NCBI GenBank assembly: GCA_963969285.1
Contig: OZ017739.1
Coordinates: 345,354,219 to 345,418,218 of the forward strand
DNA length: 64,000 bases
From: Odontomyia ornata
Taxonomy: Eukaryota > Arthropoda > Insecta > Diptera > Stratiomyidae
Direction: 5' to 3'
Shown here piece by piece: positions 10,883 to 21,739 of this stretch; position 1 is the stretch's first letter; each line of letters begins with the position of its first letter. The notes below the pieces were generated by a model, which did not search any database, was not told where the DNA came from, and saw nothing but the letters and a program-made list of their open reading frames with translations. The position numbers and the translations under genes were made by a program.

Positions 10883-12297
10883 CTAGAATCGTATTCATCT
10901 TTGACAAAGGAAAATTTGCGCGAAATGCAGTTATTATATCAATAGCATCAAAATTTCAATTAACCGTTTGTCATCTGTTGCACTTATGGGCGAGGAGAAT
11001 ATTTCACGCGATTGATGCTACAATAATAATTGGTATTGCTGATTGTTCGCAATGCTCAGTACTACACTCGACCGCGTTATTTCCACCTTTCATGTTCATG
11101 CAGATTCTACGAACTCGACTTCACACTAATAACAAATACTGAACTGGCCGATGACAGACAATGAACTCTTTGATTGTTTCCACTGCAAAATTTTTTTATG
11201 ATAACTAATTATAAGGTCTTCGTGAGGGTAGGAACGTTTTCATTAACTTCCTTGTAGTACCATGTAAATTCAACAAAAACGGTTCCGTGGTAAAATTTTC
11301 CCATACTGTCAAGCAACAATTTGTTCTTTAATTCAAAAAGGACTTTCAACAAAGTTATCACTTTCATAGCTTTTTTCCATTTGATGCAATTTAACCATCT
11401 TACAACGTGACAACTTCGTGGTCCAAAATTTCACCTTCTGTCCCACGAAAATAGTTCTCTTCTACGATCTCATCACCACCCTTCTTAAACTTTTACAAAC
11501 ACTTTTCTCCAATACACCTTGAATCTCATAGCAATCGAAAAATCACTAACTACATGCGCGGTCAAAGAAAGCCCTTCCCCCCCGAACAATTTTTAATCCA
11601 ACTCAATCTTCGCGTTACGGGAGTTTTCATTTCCTCAGTTTGGCATGCACGCATATTAATCTGCCGTTATCGCGTTATTCATAGAAAGTAGGCAAAATCC
11701 AATCAAATGACAAAAACACTGATTGGGGCGATAGTGCCGTGTCGCGAGGTATGTTAGCCGAGATATTACTAGCGCGAGATAAGATTAAACGGAGGCTGAT
11801 TGTTCTCTTCGCGTCCTTGATTCACACTTTAATCCTCGCTTGGCTCCAACATATCACCTGTATTACTAATCTTGCTCGATAAATCATTTGCATATCGATG
11901 TACTCAACAAATCGAACACTATTAAACAGTTTTAAATCATTGCTGACTCTCGGGAAATCGAGAATTATAATTACGAACACGTATTGGTCTGATTTGCAAT
12001 TAGTGGCCAATGTGTCGCGCGATTAAATGATTATTTACTTCGCGCACTTCATACGTGTATAGTTTGCACGTATAAACACTTTCATTATCTTTCACGTCGT
12101 CTCCGCACTGTGTCACCCGATGCCATCGTTTCCCTCTTTATCAAATTAATCCCACTTGAAACCACAAACTGAATCCAGTAATCGCTAAATGATAATAATA
12201 ATATCCAGGTGATAACCTGCGATTCCAGATTTATTGATAAACTCAAACTAATTTTTAAAGAACAACATTCCCCAATAAGAGTACTGTCCGCGCGCGA
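10883..12297. other. Unassigned AT-rich stretch
   Basis: There are no convincing coding frames. The segment 11640-11820 has several CG-containing words (TCGCG, GCGCG) unlike the flanks, but I can assign no function. Confidence 0.35.
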
Positions 12298-12922
12298 TCA
12301 CGACTTGATTCCGTCTCCCCTTTGTAAATTACTTTTATGCCTGAATGGTCGTGCTTCACCGGGGAATGGATCTGTGTAACCATTAGTATCTTGTGTTGGC
12401 GTAGAATATTTCGCTAGCAGTGTATGTGAGCCTGGATGATAATCGTAGACTAATACTAATGAGTTATCGCCGAAAGCATTTGTCGTGAATACTTCACGCA
12501 ATTGTACTACGTTCGAATGCTGCAGTTGCTTCCACATCTCAACAACGGTCATGCATTTTGTTGATTGTAAACGAAACCATGTAATCGGCGCAAACAGTAC
12601 TTTATACCCGTTGAACTGTTTGTCGCTTTGTACGTTGACGATGGTTGTATTAATTTCGCATGTAGTGTGTCGGGTTCGAGTGGATACAACGAATGATAGT
12701 TGTCAACTTCGATGGGCAAATTAGAATTGTCCGAATTTTCCATAAGATTGGCGATTTCATTTTTTCCTTTGGATCTCGCTACGCATCTCTTCGGGCATGA
12801 AAAATGCAGATGACAGCAGCGTTTTCGGCTTCATATTTATCACATTCGAGGCTGGACCAGGATAAACATATCCCATGTGATTATACATGAGGGTGGATCC
12901 GAGATGGTGATAATGCACACTC
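12298..12922 (-). pseudogene. PAN3: PAN3 (PAN2-PAN3 deadenylase subunit) fragment, frameshifted
   Basis: PAN3 is the pseudokinase adaptor that recruits the PAN2 nuclease to poly(A)-bound mRNA. Reading leftwards, the frame gives SAFFMPEEMRSEI, VDNYHSLYPLEP, CLRRLHGF, then MWKQLQHSNVVQLREVFTT, SLVLVYDYHPGSHTL and GEARPFRHKSNLQRG. These correspond in order to the segment before and at the start of the PAN3 pseudokinase domain. Two single-base frameshifts break it, one in an A-run at about 12758-12767 and one at about 12571-12576. The frame stops soon after QRG, with the rest of the kinase-like and C-terminal regions missing. No introns interrupt the matched part. It may be a truncated retrocopy, a duplicated fragment, or an exon of a gene with errors. 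Identity is strong; status as pseudogene is inferred. Confidence 0.82.
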
Positions 12923-13781
12923 GTTTCGGTTGTTTTTAAAATTTACGTCGTCTTTTGTAGATTCGATTAAGTTATCAATTGAAAGCAATTTTCGTTTATA
13001 ATGATTAGGCGTAATTAAGTGGGAAAAATCGGAAGAATTAGACAGGCACCCGTTAATTACCGACAAACAAAACAATTTTTAATTAATATTATGGTTGGAA
13101 TGGGTAAAATTTGACAAATTTTGAGGGGTTTAAATGATACAATGATTTTATCGTTCATATAATTTAAGGGGTTAACCGTTTCGTTCTAAGCATTTGTATA
13201 CCGCGTTACACCGCAATTCGTTAAATTATATTCAAAAGATATTGTAATAAAATCATTACATATTAAAAATATTAAACAGTTTTAGAATTTTGTTTCCCGG
13301 GAGTTAAGTACAAAAGACATTTTCTGGACTTATTTTTCATGCGAAAAAAAAGAGCGAGTGTTGCGATGGGGAAGGTGACTGAATGGTTACTCATTGTTAA
13401 ATTGAGTTTGCGCTGGGTGCCTGTGGCAGCGCTGGCTTTTAGAGCCATAGCTCCTCGATTATTACAGCTCACCTCAAAAAATACAGCCTCAGTCACTTGA
13501 AAGTTCTTCACAGAATCCAAAATATAATAATAGCCTTATCGCTATTCCCAGCCGAGATTCCCGCCAGCGCTGCCACTCCTCCTGCTAATCATCGCCCGCA
13601 ATCTTCTTTAGATTCTGCATACCCATTTGCGCGATTTACGGATAGTCTTATCCTCAACCCATATGGCATCCATAAGATAAGGTTCGGAAAAGGATACAAT
13701 GAAATAAATCCATGAAATATCTTCTCCTTGTTATATCTATATGTTTCTCAAAAGGTGTGAAAAGCTCAATGTAGTATGTTT
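12923..13781. other. Unassigned stretch between PAN3 fragment and piggyBac
   Basis: Minus-strand frames 12881-13075 and 13272-13520 and plus-strand frame 13497-13715 show no known motif. If the PAN3 fragment is part of a larger duplicated locus, upstream PAN3 sequence should lie here on the minus strand, but its N-terminal region is poorly conserved and I cannot recognise it. Confidence 0.35.
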
Positions 13782-13828
13782 TTAACCCTTAACTAACCAC
13801 CCTCCTTAAAATTCCACTAAGCACCACC

Positions 13829-13847
13829 ATGAGTCCTAGGGACTCAT
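13829..13847. repeat. Left subterminal palindrome of piggyBac element
   Basis: ATGAGTCC and GGACTCAT are separated by three bases. A counterpart (TGAGTCC, three bases, GGACTCA) lies at 17273-17289 near the other end. The symmetric placement suggests transposase recognition sites. Confidence 0.8.
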
Positions 13848-14175
13848 ACTTTAACTTTTTAAATAAATACTAACTAAAATATTTTATTAATATTTTTTAA
13901 GCATTCAACATGAAGCTTATAGTATATTTCTTATATAATAATCGATATTATAAAATAAATTCAACGTTCAATGCACTTTTTTTTTAAATTCACTTATATC
14001 TTCTAATTAACAGTTTTCAAGAATAATGTGCCAGGCTTTATTAAAAAAAACATAAAAATTTGCAATTATTTAATAAAAACAAAGTTTTTCTCCAAAATAA
14101 CATAAGGTAAATAGAAATTGAATAAACTAACAATGGCTTAGTGTAAAATTTTAAAACGTGCAACGGGTAAATATA

Positions 14176-17034
14176 CTAATGCGCTACACATATTTGGCAT
14201 ATCTTTTTTGCACAAGTAAGGCAAATTGGTTTCTTACAGGCAATACAAAGGTAAGAATTTTTTGTTCGTTTCTTATAATTACAAGTAAAGCAATATTTAC
14301 GTTGATCCCTTGTTAAATTGTCATCTGTTCGCCACGAACTTGGATCATTAGGCAAGTCTGTTTTAGTAATACGGGATATACATGTACGAATTTCTCGAGG
14401 AATGAATGTATTGTACAGACGACTTTTCAAATTTATTTCATTGATACTTTCGGCAAGCGCTTTCAGAAATTGTAGTCTTGTAAGCTTTTTTACATTCGAC
14501 TGCTGATTGTAAATGACATGCGCATTAACTCCTGACATCTCGACAATACGATAAAATACAGCCATAGGCCATCGAGATGTTCGTCGACTGCATGTATACA
14601 CGGAGCATTTCTGATCAACCGAGTCAACGCCTCCTTTAGTACTATTATAGAACTCGATTACTTCAGGTTTTTTCGAAGTTTCATTTACTGTATCATCTTG
14701 ATGCATAGTTGAGTATAAATTACAGCTCGATTTTTTTTGGAACGTAGCTAACTAGAGTAATATCTTTCGTGAATGGAAAAATAGAGGAAGCCGCAGCTCT
14801 ATTTTTGGTTGGTAAGAACTCTTTTGGTATTCCAGCCTTATTTTTTCGTAATGTTCCAACAGTTGTAAGACCTTTAGTTTGTTGCAAACCAGTATACCCT
14901 ATGTATACTGGTAAGAACTGGGAGCTCAACTTGATGCGTATACTATATACAACATCAAGGCTCCCGGGGAAAGAACTCACTGTATCACCACTTACCTGCT
15001 ACTCTGTCCATTTAAACTAAATCACCAAAGGCAAGAGTTCACTTTAAAGCATGACTTTTATTGTATTATTGTTATTTTCTAAAAACATTTACATTACATT
15101 AGAATTTCCAAATTATTTTAAAACTCTAAATATCAGCCAGCCTGAAGAGGGAACCAACTTGTCGTATTAATGGTTCGGGGTGGCCACACGGCGTGAAGCG
15201 CCAAAGGGCCGGTTGAGGATCGCGGCGCAAGCCAACACCTCACCCCTCACCATTTTGTAGGAGACTGGACAGCACTTTCAACTTAAACTTAAACGCGAAT
15301 ACTTGCATCGATGTTGATAAAGAATGGGTAGCAGCACGCTCCCTTTTGGATTTGAATACACACTCACTGGTATAAGACTGCCCAAGAACATTAAATACCA
15401 TTCTTTCGTGAGCTTTCAACCTAAATTCTCTTTAAAGGTGCTGAGTAGCCGAACACGTGCGCTCTCGTTCCACGAAAGTTTTTCCTCCCCGCTTCGTCTC
15501 GCTTGGTCGGCTGGTGAATATGCGAAACTGGGGAAATTGTGCAAAAGAGTTTTTTTCGCTTAAGCTTTCGACTTCAAAAGAGTGCTTTCAGTTTAAACTT
15601 TCGGCTTTCCCAAGATCTCTTGAGGTAAAATAGCGAAACTGGGGACATTGAGCGAAAGAGTGTTTATGCCGGAACTTTCGGTTTTCCTTTCCGCTTACCT
15701 CTCTTCGAAGCACCCCGTTCGTTCACGATGTGAATATCGTTGCGGGTTGAACTTTCTCGTTCACTTAACTGCTCGCTTATTTACTTGCGCATGTGTTTCC
15801 ATGGCTAATTTTCATTGGCGAAGTGCGAGTACATAGGTGTTGTTTGCTCGCTACTATTGCAGTTATGAAGCGGGAATATATCTGAGTATGATTATGTGTT
15901 CACTCGCAACATTCCGAGTATGTTTATGTGTTCACTCGCAACAAGTTCGCAAAAGAGTTGCTAGTTCTATGGAAGAGCACCAATTATCTGTAGTGATGAT
16001 CCGGCTAGATGCAAAAATTGGTTCGCATAATCGCAGTACTGCTTGTGTTGGTACAGGTCGTCTCCGATCTTCAGCCGACAAAGAGAAGCCATCGGATGCT
16101 TTGCCAGTATAGAGATACAAGTTGTAAGTAAAGAAAGTCTCGGAGTCTACCCGCAACTGCATTTTCAGGCCATACTTTCCTGGCTTACTTGGCATATAAA
16201 TTTTGAATTTCGATCGGCCGCGAGATTTTATCAACATCTCGTCAATAGTCACATTGACACCCAGTGTATAATTAGCTTGAGCATTGAATACAAACATTGA
16301 TAGAAGATCAGTAATTGCGCATCCAGGATTTTCTTCTTTTCGTGATCTTCAAAATTATCAAAACGTAAAGCTAGAAGTAAAGCTATGAAACTGTTCTTAG
16401 ATATAGTAGCTCTAATAATTTCTCTGCCCGTGCCATCAGTAGCGAAAAGTGATAAGACACTTCCATGGCTGGACTTGAAAACCGATGTGTAAAGCAAAAT
16501 AGCAATAAAACCTTTCGTTTCGATTTGGTCTGTTTCTCTAAAATGTTTCCTAGATGATGGATGCTTTTCGCGTAGCTGTTCCAATTTTTTATTTGTCCAT
16601 AAAATAATAGTATCCAACATGGCAAAATCAAAAATTAGTTCAAAAGCATCTACAGGATTTAGGTTTTCAACTGGTGGTCGAGATGGCAGTTGTAAAATAT
16701 TATGAGAAGCCGTTCGTACATTACGCGACGGAGGAGTCGCTGACCACTTGAACCTATTTTTACCATATAAATATTTCCCTGATGTTGATGGTAAATTTTC
16801 CATTTCCCTTTTTTCATCTTCACTCTCGGAACAATCAGATTCGGTGTCATGCTCACTTATAGCAAAATCAGCGTCGTCATCGTCAGAATGTGGCTCCCCA
16901 AAAACTTCTATTGCACGACAGATGCCAGTGCCTTCATCTTCGCCCCGTTCATCATCTTCTTGAAGCCAATTATTTATGATGTCTGAGAAGGTATGCTGTG
17001 CTGGCTTTACAAAATCTATCCTTTGACATGCCAT
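14176..17034 (-). pseudogene. piggyBac transposase (DDE_Tnp_1_7 type), broken
   Basis: The frame starts at 17034 with an acidic N-terminal region (DDDDADFAISEHDTES). It continues through the catalytic fold: VTIDEMLIKSRGRSKF and MPSKPGKYGLK (about 16240-16160), and ITTDNWCSSIEL (about 15990) with the second aspartate. After the insertion it resumes with KGLTTVGTLRKNK (about 14885), then STKGGVDSVDQ with the third aspartate, and CSRRTSRWPM. A cysteine-rich C-terminus with CFTCNYKK, CIACKKPICLTC and CQIC closes it near 14180. Frame changes occur near 16270 and in an A-run near 14735, and the 14889-15948 insertion lies between the L-L and Q-Q-T-K-G-L codons. The catalytic aspartates remain but no full product is possible. 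Its neighbours are its own element ends. Confidence 0.9.
14889..15948 (-). mobile_element. 1.06-kb insertion in piggyBac, possible solo LTR
   Basis: Removing this segment and one copy of the flanking direct repeat GCAAA (14884-14888, 15949-15953) restores the transposase coding sequence across the junction. A 5-bp duplication suits an LTR retrotransposon. On the minus strand the sequence opens near TGTTGCGAGTG, a plausible LTR start, and holds AATAAA-type signals near 15060. The first 32 or so bases are duplicated in tandem (about 15884-15945). The exact ends do not show a clean TG...CA pair, so the class is uncertain. No open frame of interest is present. Confidence 0.6.
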
Positions 17035-17272
17035 GTTTGAAGCCTAAAACATAACAAAAACAAATAAAAAAAAAGTAACCAAAACCGATTTTTTAACGGA
17101 AAACAACATCATGAGTCCCGGGGACACACATTCGATCAGAAATTACCTCCACGAAACAAGACCACACACGACCACTCACCCATACGTTAAGCACTTTACT
17201 GCAGAAAGGTACTGGAGCGTACAATTCCATACACTACAAAATTAACTTAATTTTCGATGCTTAAAGTAGAGG

Positions 17273-17289
17273 TGAGTCCCGTGGACTCA
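17273..17289. repeat. Right subterminal palindrome of piggyBac element
   Basis: TGAGTCC and GGACTCA arms with a three-base spacer abut the right terminal repeat. They mirror the palindrome at 13829-13847. A half-site of the same motif (ATGAGTCCC) also occurs near 17112. Confidence 0.8.
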
Positions 17290-17310
17290 GGGTGGTTAAC
17301 TAAGGGTTAA

Positions 17311-18214
17311 GAAGAATGTAATTTAAGAAAAATTTAAGATTTCAGTTCAGTCGCGAACAAGTCAAATTTGTAGGATTAGTCAATAAGTTTAAAGATATAA
17401 ATATAGTTAGAATAAAAGTTGTTTTATTTTAAAATAACATAATTCGCGTCGGACGCTTATAATCTACCACTTGCTCCACTTCCTAGATCGAGCGCAGTTT
17501 ATGATTCTAACGTTGGTGGAATGGGTAAGACCAACTCCTTAAGCGATGTTTACTCCGATACTGATATCTTAGTCTACGTGGTTCGTCAAATTTCATCATA
17601 AATTAAGAAACTCACAAAAGAGAACATACCTAACAAAGTAATATCATCTTTTAGACTTATTATTCGTAATGATTTTCATGGACTTAAAAGCTTAGCGTTC
17701 TGGCCGCCTGGAATACTTGGTAACCCCTTCTTTTTTCGTTATGGCCGACATTTTTTAAGACCAGATGGGCCAATGAAACGTCTTTGATAGATATAGTTTC
17801 TGTTCATGCAAAACGCAATTCATTGAACGCATCGATTGATTCTTTGAACGAATTACCTTGATCGCATGCTGACACATTTCTCTGTTCTTGTGAATCCGTC
17901 ATGAATCTGACGTCACGAGGTTAATTAAATGTAATGGTGAAAAGTATAAAACTAACAGTGGTCTAATTTAGGAAGATTTTTAACAAAATTAATTTCTTGA
18001 ACGCTTTAGCTCAGTCACATTCATTGCAAACATTTTGTCATATTCTTTGCGTATATTTTCTGATGCCGAAACCCAGGACATATTTTATTAAATATACTGA
18101 ATGCTCGCATTGTGATTTATAGTGGACAGTTGGTGTTAGACATAAAATATTGTGTCTGAATAAAATTACAAGTGTACAAGTTATAAAGCTACCAATCGTT
18201 CGTTTTCGGGGTTT
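17311..18214. other. Unassigned AT-rich stretch
   Basis: There is nothing recognisable. Open frames are short and there are no repeats shared with the rest of the window that I can see. Confidence 0.35.
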
Positions 18215-18217
18215 CTT

Positions 18218-18242
18218 GCATTCTTCGGGACGAAGAATGCAA
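18218..18242. repeat. 11-bp perfect hairpin at LINE boundary
   Basis: TGCATTCTTCG and CGAAGAATGCA are separated by GGA. The hairpin lies immediately before the point where homology to the R1-like LINE copy at 57560-60400 begins. Confidence 0.7.
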
Positions 18243-18484
18243 GATCAGGGGCGCCTTCAAAAATGCCAGAAAACGAAGTTCACACGGACGTCCAGCAAGT
18301 AGAAGGGCCTGGCGCGAGACAGGAGAGAATGAAGCCACGACGAAGACCCCGACACCAACACTGCTATTAAAGCAGCACAAAGAAACCGGTCGGCCCACAT
18401 TCTAGTTGAATAAGGAGCAGGCGCCGACAATAAAGAAGCATCCTGCGACGTAGTAAAGAAACTTTTTGCCAAAAGCACAACTGT

Positions 18485-19588
18485 AGTAAGGATGGAAAAA
18501 AACACACGGGTTTAACCGAAAAACTTTTTTTTTAGTTCGGAAAACCGGGTTTACCTACAGGTTTAAATCGGTCTTTTCTTTCAAATTCAAGAACCAGAAA
18601 CAAAGGAATAGAGAAACATGGAAAACAGTTTTTCGCCATCACAGCAAAGTTAATTTCTATTTAAAGTAAGTAAAAATAATTTTTTCCTTTTAACATTGGA
18701 TATTTATTTTGTGTAAAACGCGTTTTCGACTACTATTTGTAGTCTTCTTCAGTATAATGAACAATTTCAATTTTAGGTATTCTATTTATACGTGTAACGT
18801 TTAATTCTTCTAATGCTATTTTAATTGATTTTACTACCCCTAATTACTCTACTCTATTTTATTACATTAAACAACACTGAGTTACAATTTCCTTGATCGG
18901 TATTCATTCTTTAATGTTTAATGTAATAAAATAGAGTAGAGTAATTAGGGGTAGTAAAATCAATTAAAATAGCATTAGAATAATTAAACGTTACATGTAT
19001 AAATAGAATACCTAAAATTGAAATTGTTCATTATACTGAAGAAGACTACAAATAGTAGTCGAAAACGCGTTTTACACAAAACAAATATCTAATGTTAAAA
19101 GGAAAAAATTATTTTTACTTACTTTAGTTAAAACACATTGGAAAAAGTGACTATTATTTGATTGATTAATTTCTATGTTTGATTGGTCCTTGGTATTAGT
19201 TGTTTAAATTTTGTTTTAATGTGGAGGACTCCATGCAAAGTGTAAAGTGAAGCTAGTAAAACATACACAATAATTGAAAAATACTTGGGGACTGAACTGA
19301 AGGTTCTTTTATCCTTATACTGTAAATGAATGATTTAGCTTAATATTAACATATCGGCTTTGATTTCAATACGTTATTCTCTCATTTTTAATACACAAAT
19401 GAAAAATCTTTTAGTTAATTTTAATTTAAACAATTCAGTGAGTAAAAAATTTCAGAATATTTACACCTAAAGTTAATCAATGGACATAAAAATATATATT
19501 TAATTTTGATTCGAGTTTACTGATTTAAAAAATTTACTAAGAAACAGAAAATGACAAAAACCGTTTTTTTACCAAAAACCGCTATCCC
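18485..19588. mobile_element. hAT-like non-autonomous element inside LINE copy A
   Basis: The LINE ORF1 is continuous in copy B but is split here by 1.1 kb. Flanking bases ACAACTGT (18477-18484) and GAAACTGT (19589-19596) form an imperfect 8-bp direct repeat. The ends read AGTAAGGATGG on the left and TTCGGGATAGCGG inwards on the right, with G-G-A-T-rich starts and CCGGTTTT-like subterminal repeats typical of some hAT MITEs. There is no transposase frame. It carries the 18662-19126 hairpin inside it. Confidence 0.6.
18662..19126. repeat. Near-perfect 212-bp inverted repeat, 41-bp loop
   Basis: Bases 18662-18873 are the reverse complement of 18915-19126 with only a handful of mismatches. Each arm contains a small hairpin with GACTAC and GTAGTC arms, the palindrome AAAACGCGTTTT, and on one strand of each arm a CTGAAGA-stem-GAAA arrangement like the core of hammerhead ribozymes found in Penelope-like elements. 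No protein is encoded. It could be a palindromic pair of Penelope-type terminal repeats or a foldback MITE. Confidence 0.85.
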
Positions 19589-19594
19589 GAAACT

Positions 19595-19960
19595 GTGCCC
19601 TCATTTGAGCCGATGGCAACGATCGAAGTAAGAGACATTGTCTGCATGACGGACTTGGTTGAGGTAGAAGAGACCATCAAAAGGGAGCTCCCCAGCGTGG
19701 ACTGGATCAAAGCGAGGCTGACACCAGAAAACGATACGGGACAACACATGGGCATCATTGACTTGAGCGGAAAGGACGCCCAACAATTTCTGAATGAGGG
19801 CAAAGTAAGAATAGGGTAACTTGTCTGCGAAAAGCATCGCCTTTTCAATGTTTCAAATGCTTAGCTATGGTCACAGCGCATAAGTATGCAAAGGACCCGA
19901 TAGGAGTTCCCTATGTTATAAACGCGATGAAATGGGACATAAAAGAAAAGAGTGTCATAG
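19595..19960 (+). pseudogene. R1-like LINE ORF1 (gag) C-terminal part
   Basis: The frame begins with FEPMATIEVRDI and continues through KRELPSVDWIKARLTPEN and SGKDAQQFLNEGKVRIG, a conserved gag domain that precedes zinc knuckles in R1-type LINEs. The next bases encode a zinc knuckle (CFKCLA...) but one base is missing within it relative to copy B, and a stop follows the IG codons. The protein would bind the element RNA. It cannot be full length because the 18485-19588 insertion removes its N-terminus and frameshifts follow. Confidence 0.72.
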
Positions 19961-21039
19961 GAGGCGCTCTGTATACTTTGCAAGGATGCTGATCCAAGAC
20001 CGGATCTTGGGCACGCCTTGGAAACAGACAAATGCCGATGTTTTCAAGAAGCCCTAGCCAAGGCAAAATCCGAATTTCAATGGCTCGTATCCTGTAGTTA
20101 AACCTACCCCGCAGTTTAACCGCCCAAAACCTGCTTGAGCAGTTTACGAGGGACATAAAAGCCGGCCTTTTTGCTGCTGACTGAGCAATACCACGATAAA
20201 AGCTCTGCAACATGGTATTGTGGCGACATTAGTACTGCCGCCATTTGGGTTCGGTATAGGGCTGTGGACGGGGGAATGGTTTCAAATGGGTACAGTGCTT
20301 GTGTGTACCTAACGCTGAACGAACCGATATCATCTTTCCAAGAAAAGCTTAATACTTTGGAGGCCGCTGTCTCAAATGCAGATGGGAATGTTCCCGTAGG
20401 GGGGACTTCAACGCTAAAGCAATTGAATGGAGCATGCATTTAACAGATCTACAGGGAAAACGAATCCTAGAAATGACGGCCAGGACGGCGCTCGTCGAAC
20501 TAAAAACCAGAAATATGCCGACTTTCCATCGTATTGACTGTGAAGGAAACAAACTTGACGTGACATTCGCCTTGAAATCCTTTGTACGGAGGATAAACAA
20601 TTGAAGAGTATTAGAGGACTACTCAGCCAGTGGTCATAAGTACATTCTCCTTAAGATCTCCGATGTTGTCTCTCGACGTCCGTGCTCTCGACCTTCTACA
20701 ATTGGGTGGAACATCGGAAGGGTGGATTTCGTTGAGGTGCTCAGGGCAGGGGCTCTACTGCAGGGTGATTTTCAGGTGAAAATGAACTGGCAACTCAAAA
20801 CGCGGTGAACACAACAATGAGCATCATTACGCTTGCGGCGTTTCTATGCGCCGTCTAAAACCCTGGCACGGCAAGCATCCAGTGTACTGGTGGTCGACAG
20901 AAATCGCAGCAAAGCGAAGTGAGTGTAACAAACTTCGGCGTCAGATTCAACGGGTACGGAACCACGAAAAGACATGCAACCGGGGAGCAACATATAAGTT
21001 GATTAATTGATTGATTAGCAACAGCAAGAGTCGCTGCTC

Positions 21040-21739
21040 GCAAGATCTAGTGGGCAATTTATACAAGGATCCGAGGGGCCTTGGCTTCGAGCTAGTCATG
21101 CGGAAGGTGGGTACTCTACGGACGCCTTGCACACATGAAGCGGGAAAGATGGACGAGATAGTTCAGGCACTCTTCTTCGCCCATCCCGTCCGTGTTGACG
21201 CTGCCCATGGTGAAACAGCAATCGATTACACACTCTTCACACGGACGAAGCTGGAAGAGGCAGTCCTTTTATTGAAAGCGAGGAAGGCTCCAGATCCAAA
21301 TGGTGATCCAGCTGAGGTAATGCGACTTGTCTATCACCATTGTGCTGACTTGATGCTCAACACGCTCAATGCTTTCCTATGAGGCAGGGGTTTCCCGGTA
21401 CGATGGAAGATGGCGAGGCTCGTGCTGACCATCAAAGGGAAGAGAAATCTTGGATCATTGTCTGCATACAGCCCGTTATGTATGCTAGACACTGCTGGGA
21501 AAGTGCTAGAGAAACTCATCAAGGGAAGACTCACTGATATGATTTGTGCTGCGGGAGACCTCATCAGTAATGTTTTAGAGCAGGACGTTCCGAAATTGCT
21601 ACGATTGCGGTGGTGGTGAGCGCGGTCCAAAAGGCGGAGATATAAAGCCGCACCAAGATGGATAGTTGGTGACACTCGATTAGGAACACCTTCAAAACCG
21701 CTAGATGGGTGGATATTCTGGACACGCTAGAAAAGACAT
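21040..21739 (+). pseudogene. R1-like LINE reverse transcriptase fragment
   Basis: Two frames, 21011-21382 and 21410-21619, give EAVLLLKARKAPDPNGDPAE, then LDTAGKVLEKLIKGRLTD and AAGDLIS, matching the N-terminal part of LINE reverse transcriptases (NTD and fingers). A shift separates them near 21385. The catalytic Y-x-DD region is not present; homology ends at about 21739. It parallels 57589-58170 of copy B on the other strand. Confidence 0.75.

Larger units (their letters stand above)
13786..17306 (-). mobile_element. piggyBac-type transposon with TTAA ends, interrupted
   Basis: The terminal inverted repeats are CCCTTAACTAACCACCCT on the left (13786-13803) and CCCTTAGTTAACCACCCT on the right (17289-17306 read inwards), differing at two positions. 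Both sit against TTAA (13782-13785 and 17307-17310), the piggyBac target. Just inside each end is a matching palindrome with TGAGTCC and GGACTCA arms. The minus-strand transposase is broken, and a 1.06-kb insertion (14889-15948) splits it. It is one of three distinct piggyBac families in the window. Confidence 0.92.
18226..21739 (+). mobile_element. R1-like LINE, copy A, degenerate and interrupted
   Basis: This plus-strand copy aligns by eye with the minus-strand copy at 57560-60400. The piece 18240-18484 matches its ORF1, and the match resumes at 19597 after an inserted element. It then runs through the zinc-knuckle region (about 19850), endonuclease-like sequence (about 20100-20620) and reverse transcriptase (about 21040-21740). 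Frames are broken throughout. At 21740 it meets a Jockey-like LINE fragment on the opposite strand. R1-clade assignment rests on the gag with CCHC knuckles, APE endonuclease and RT order, plus motifs in the related copy. Confidence 0.75.
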
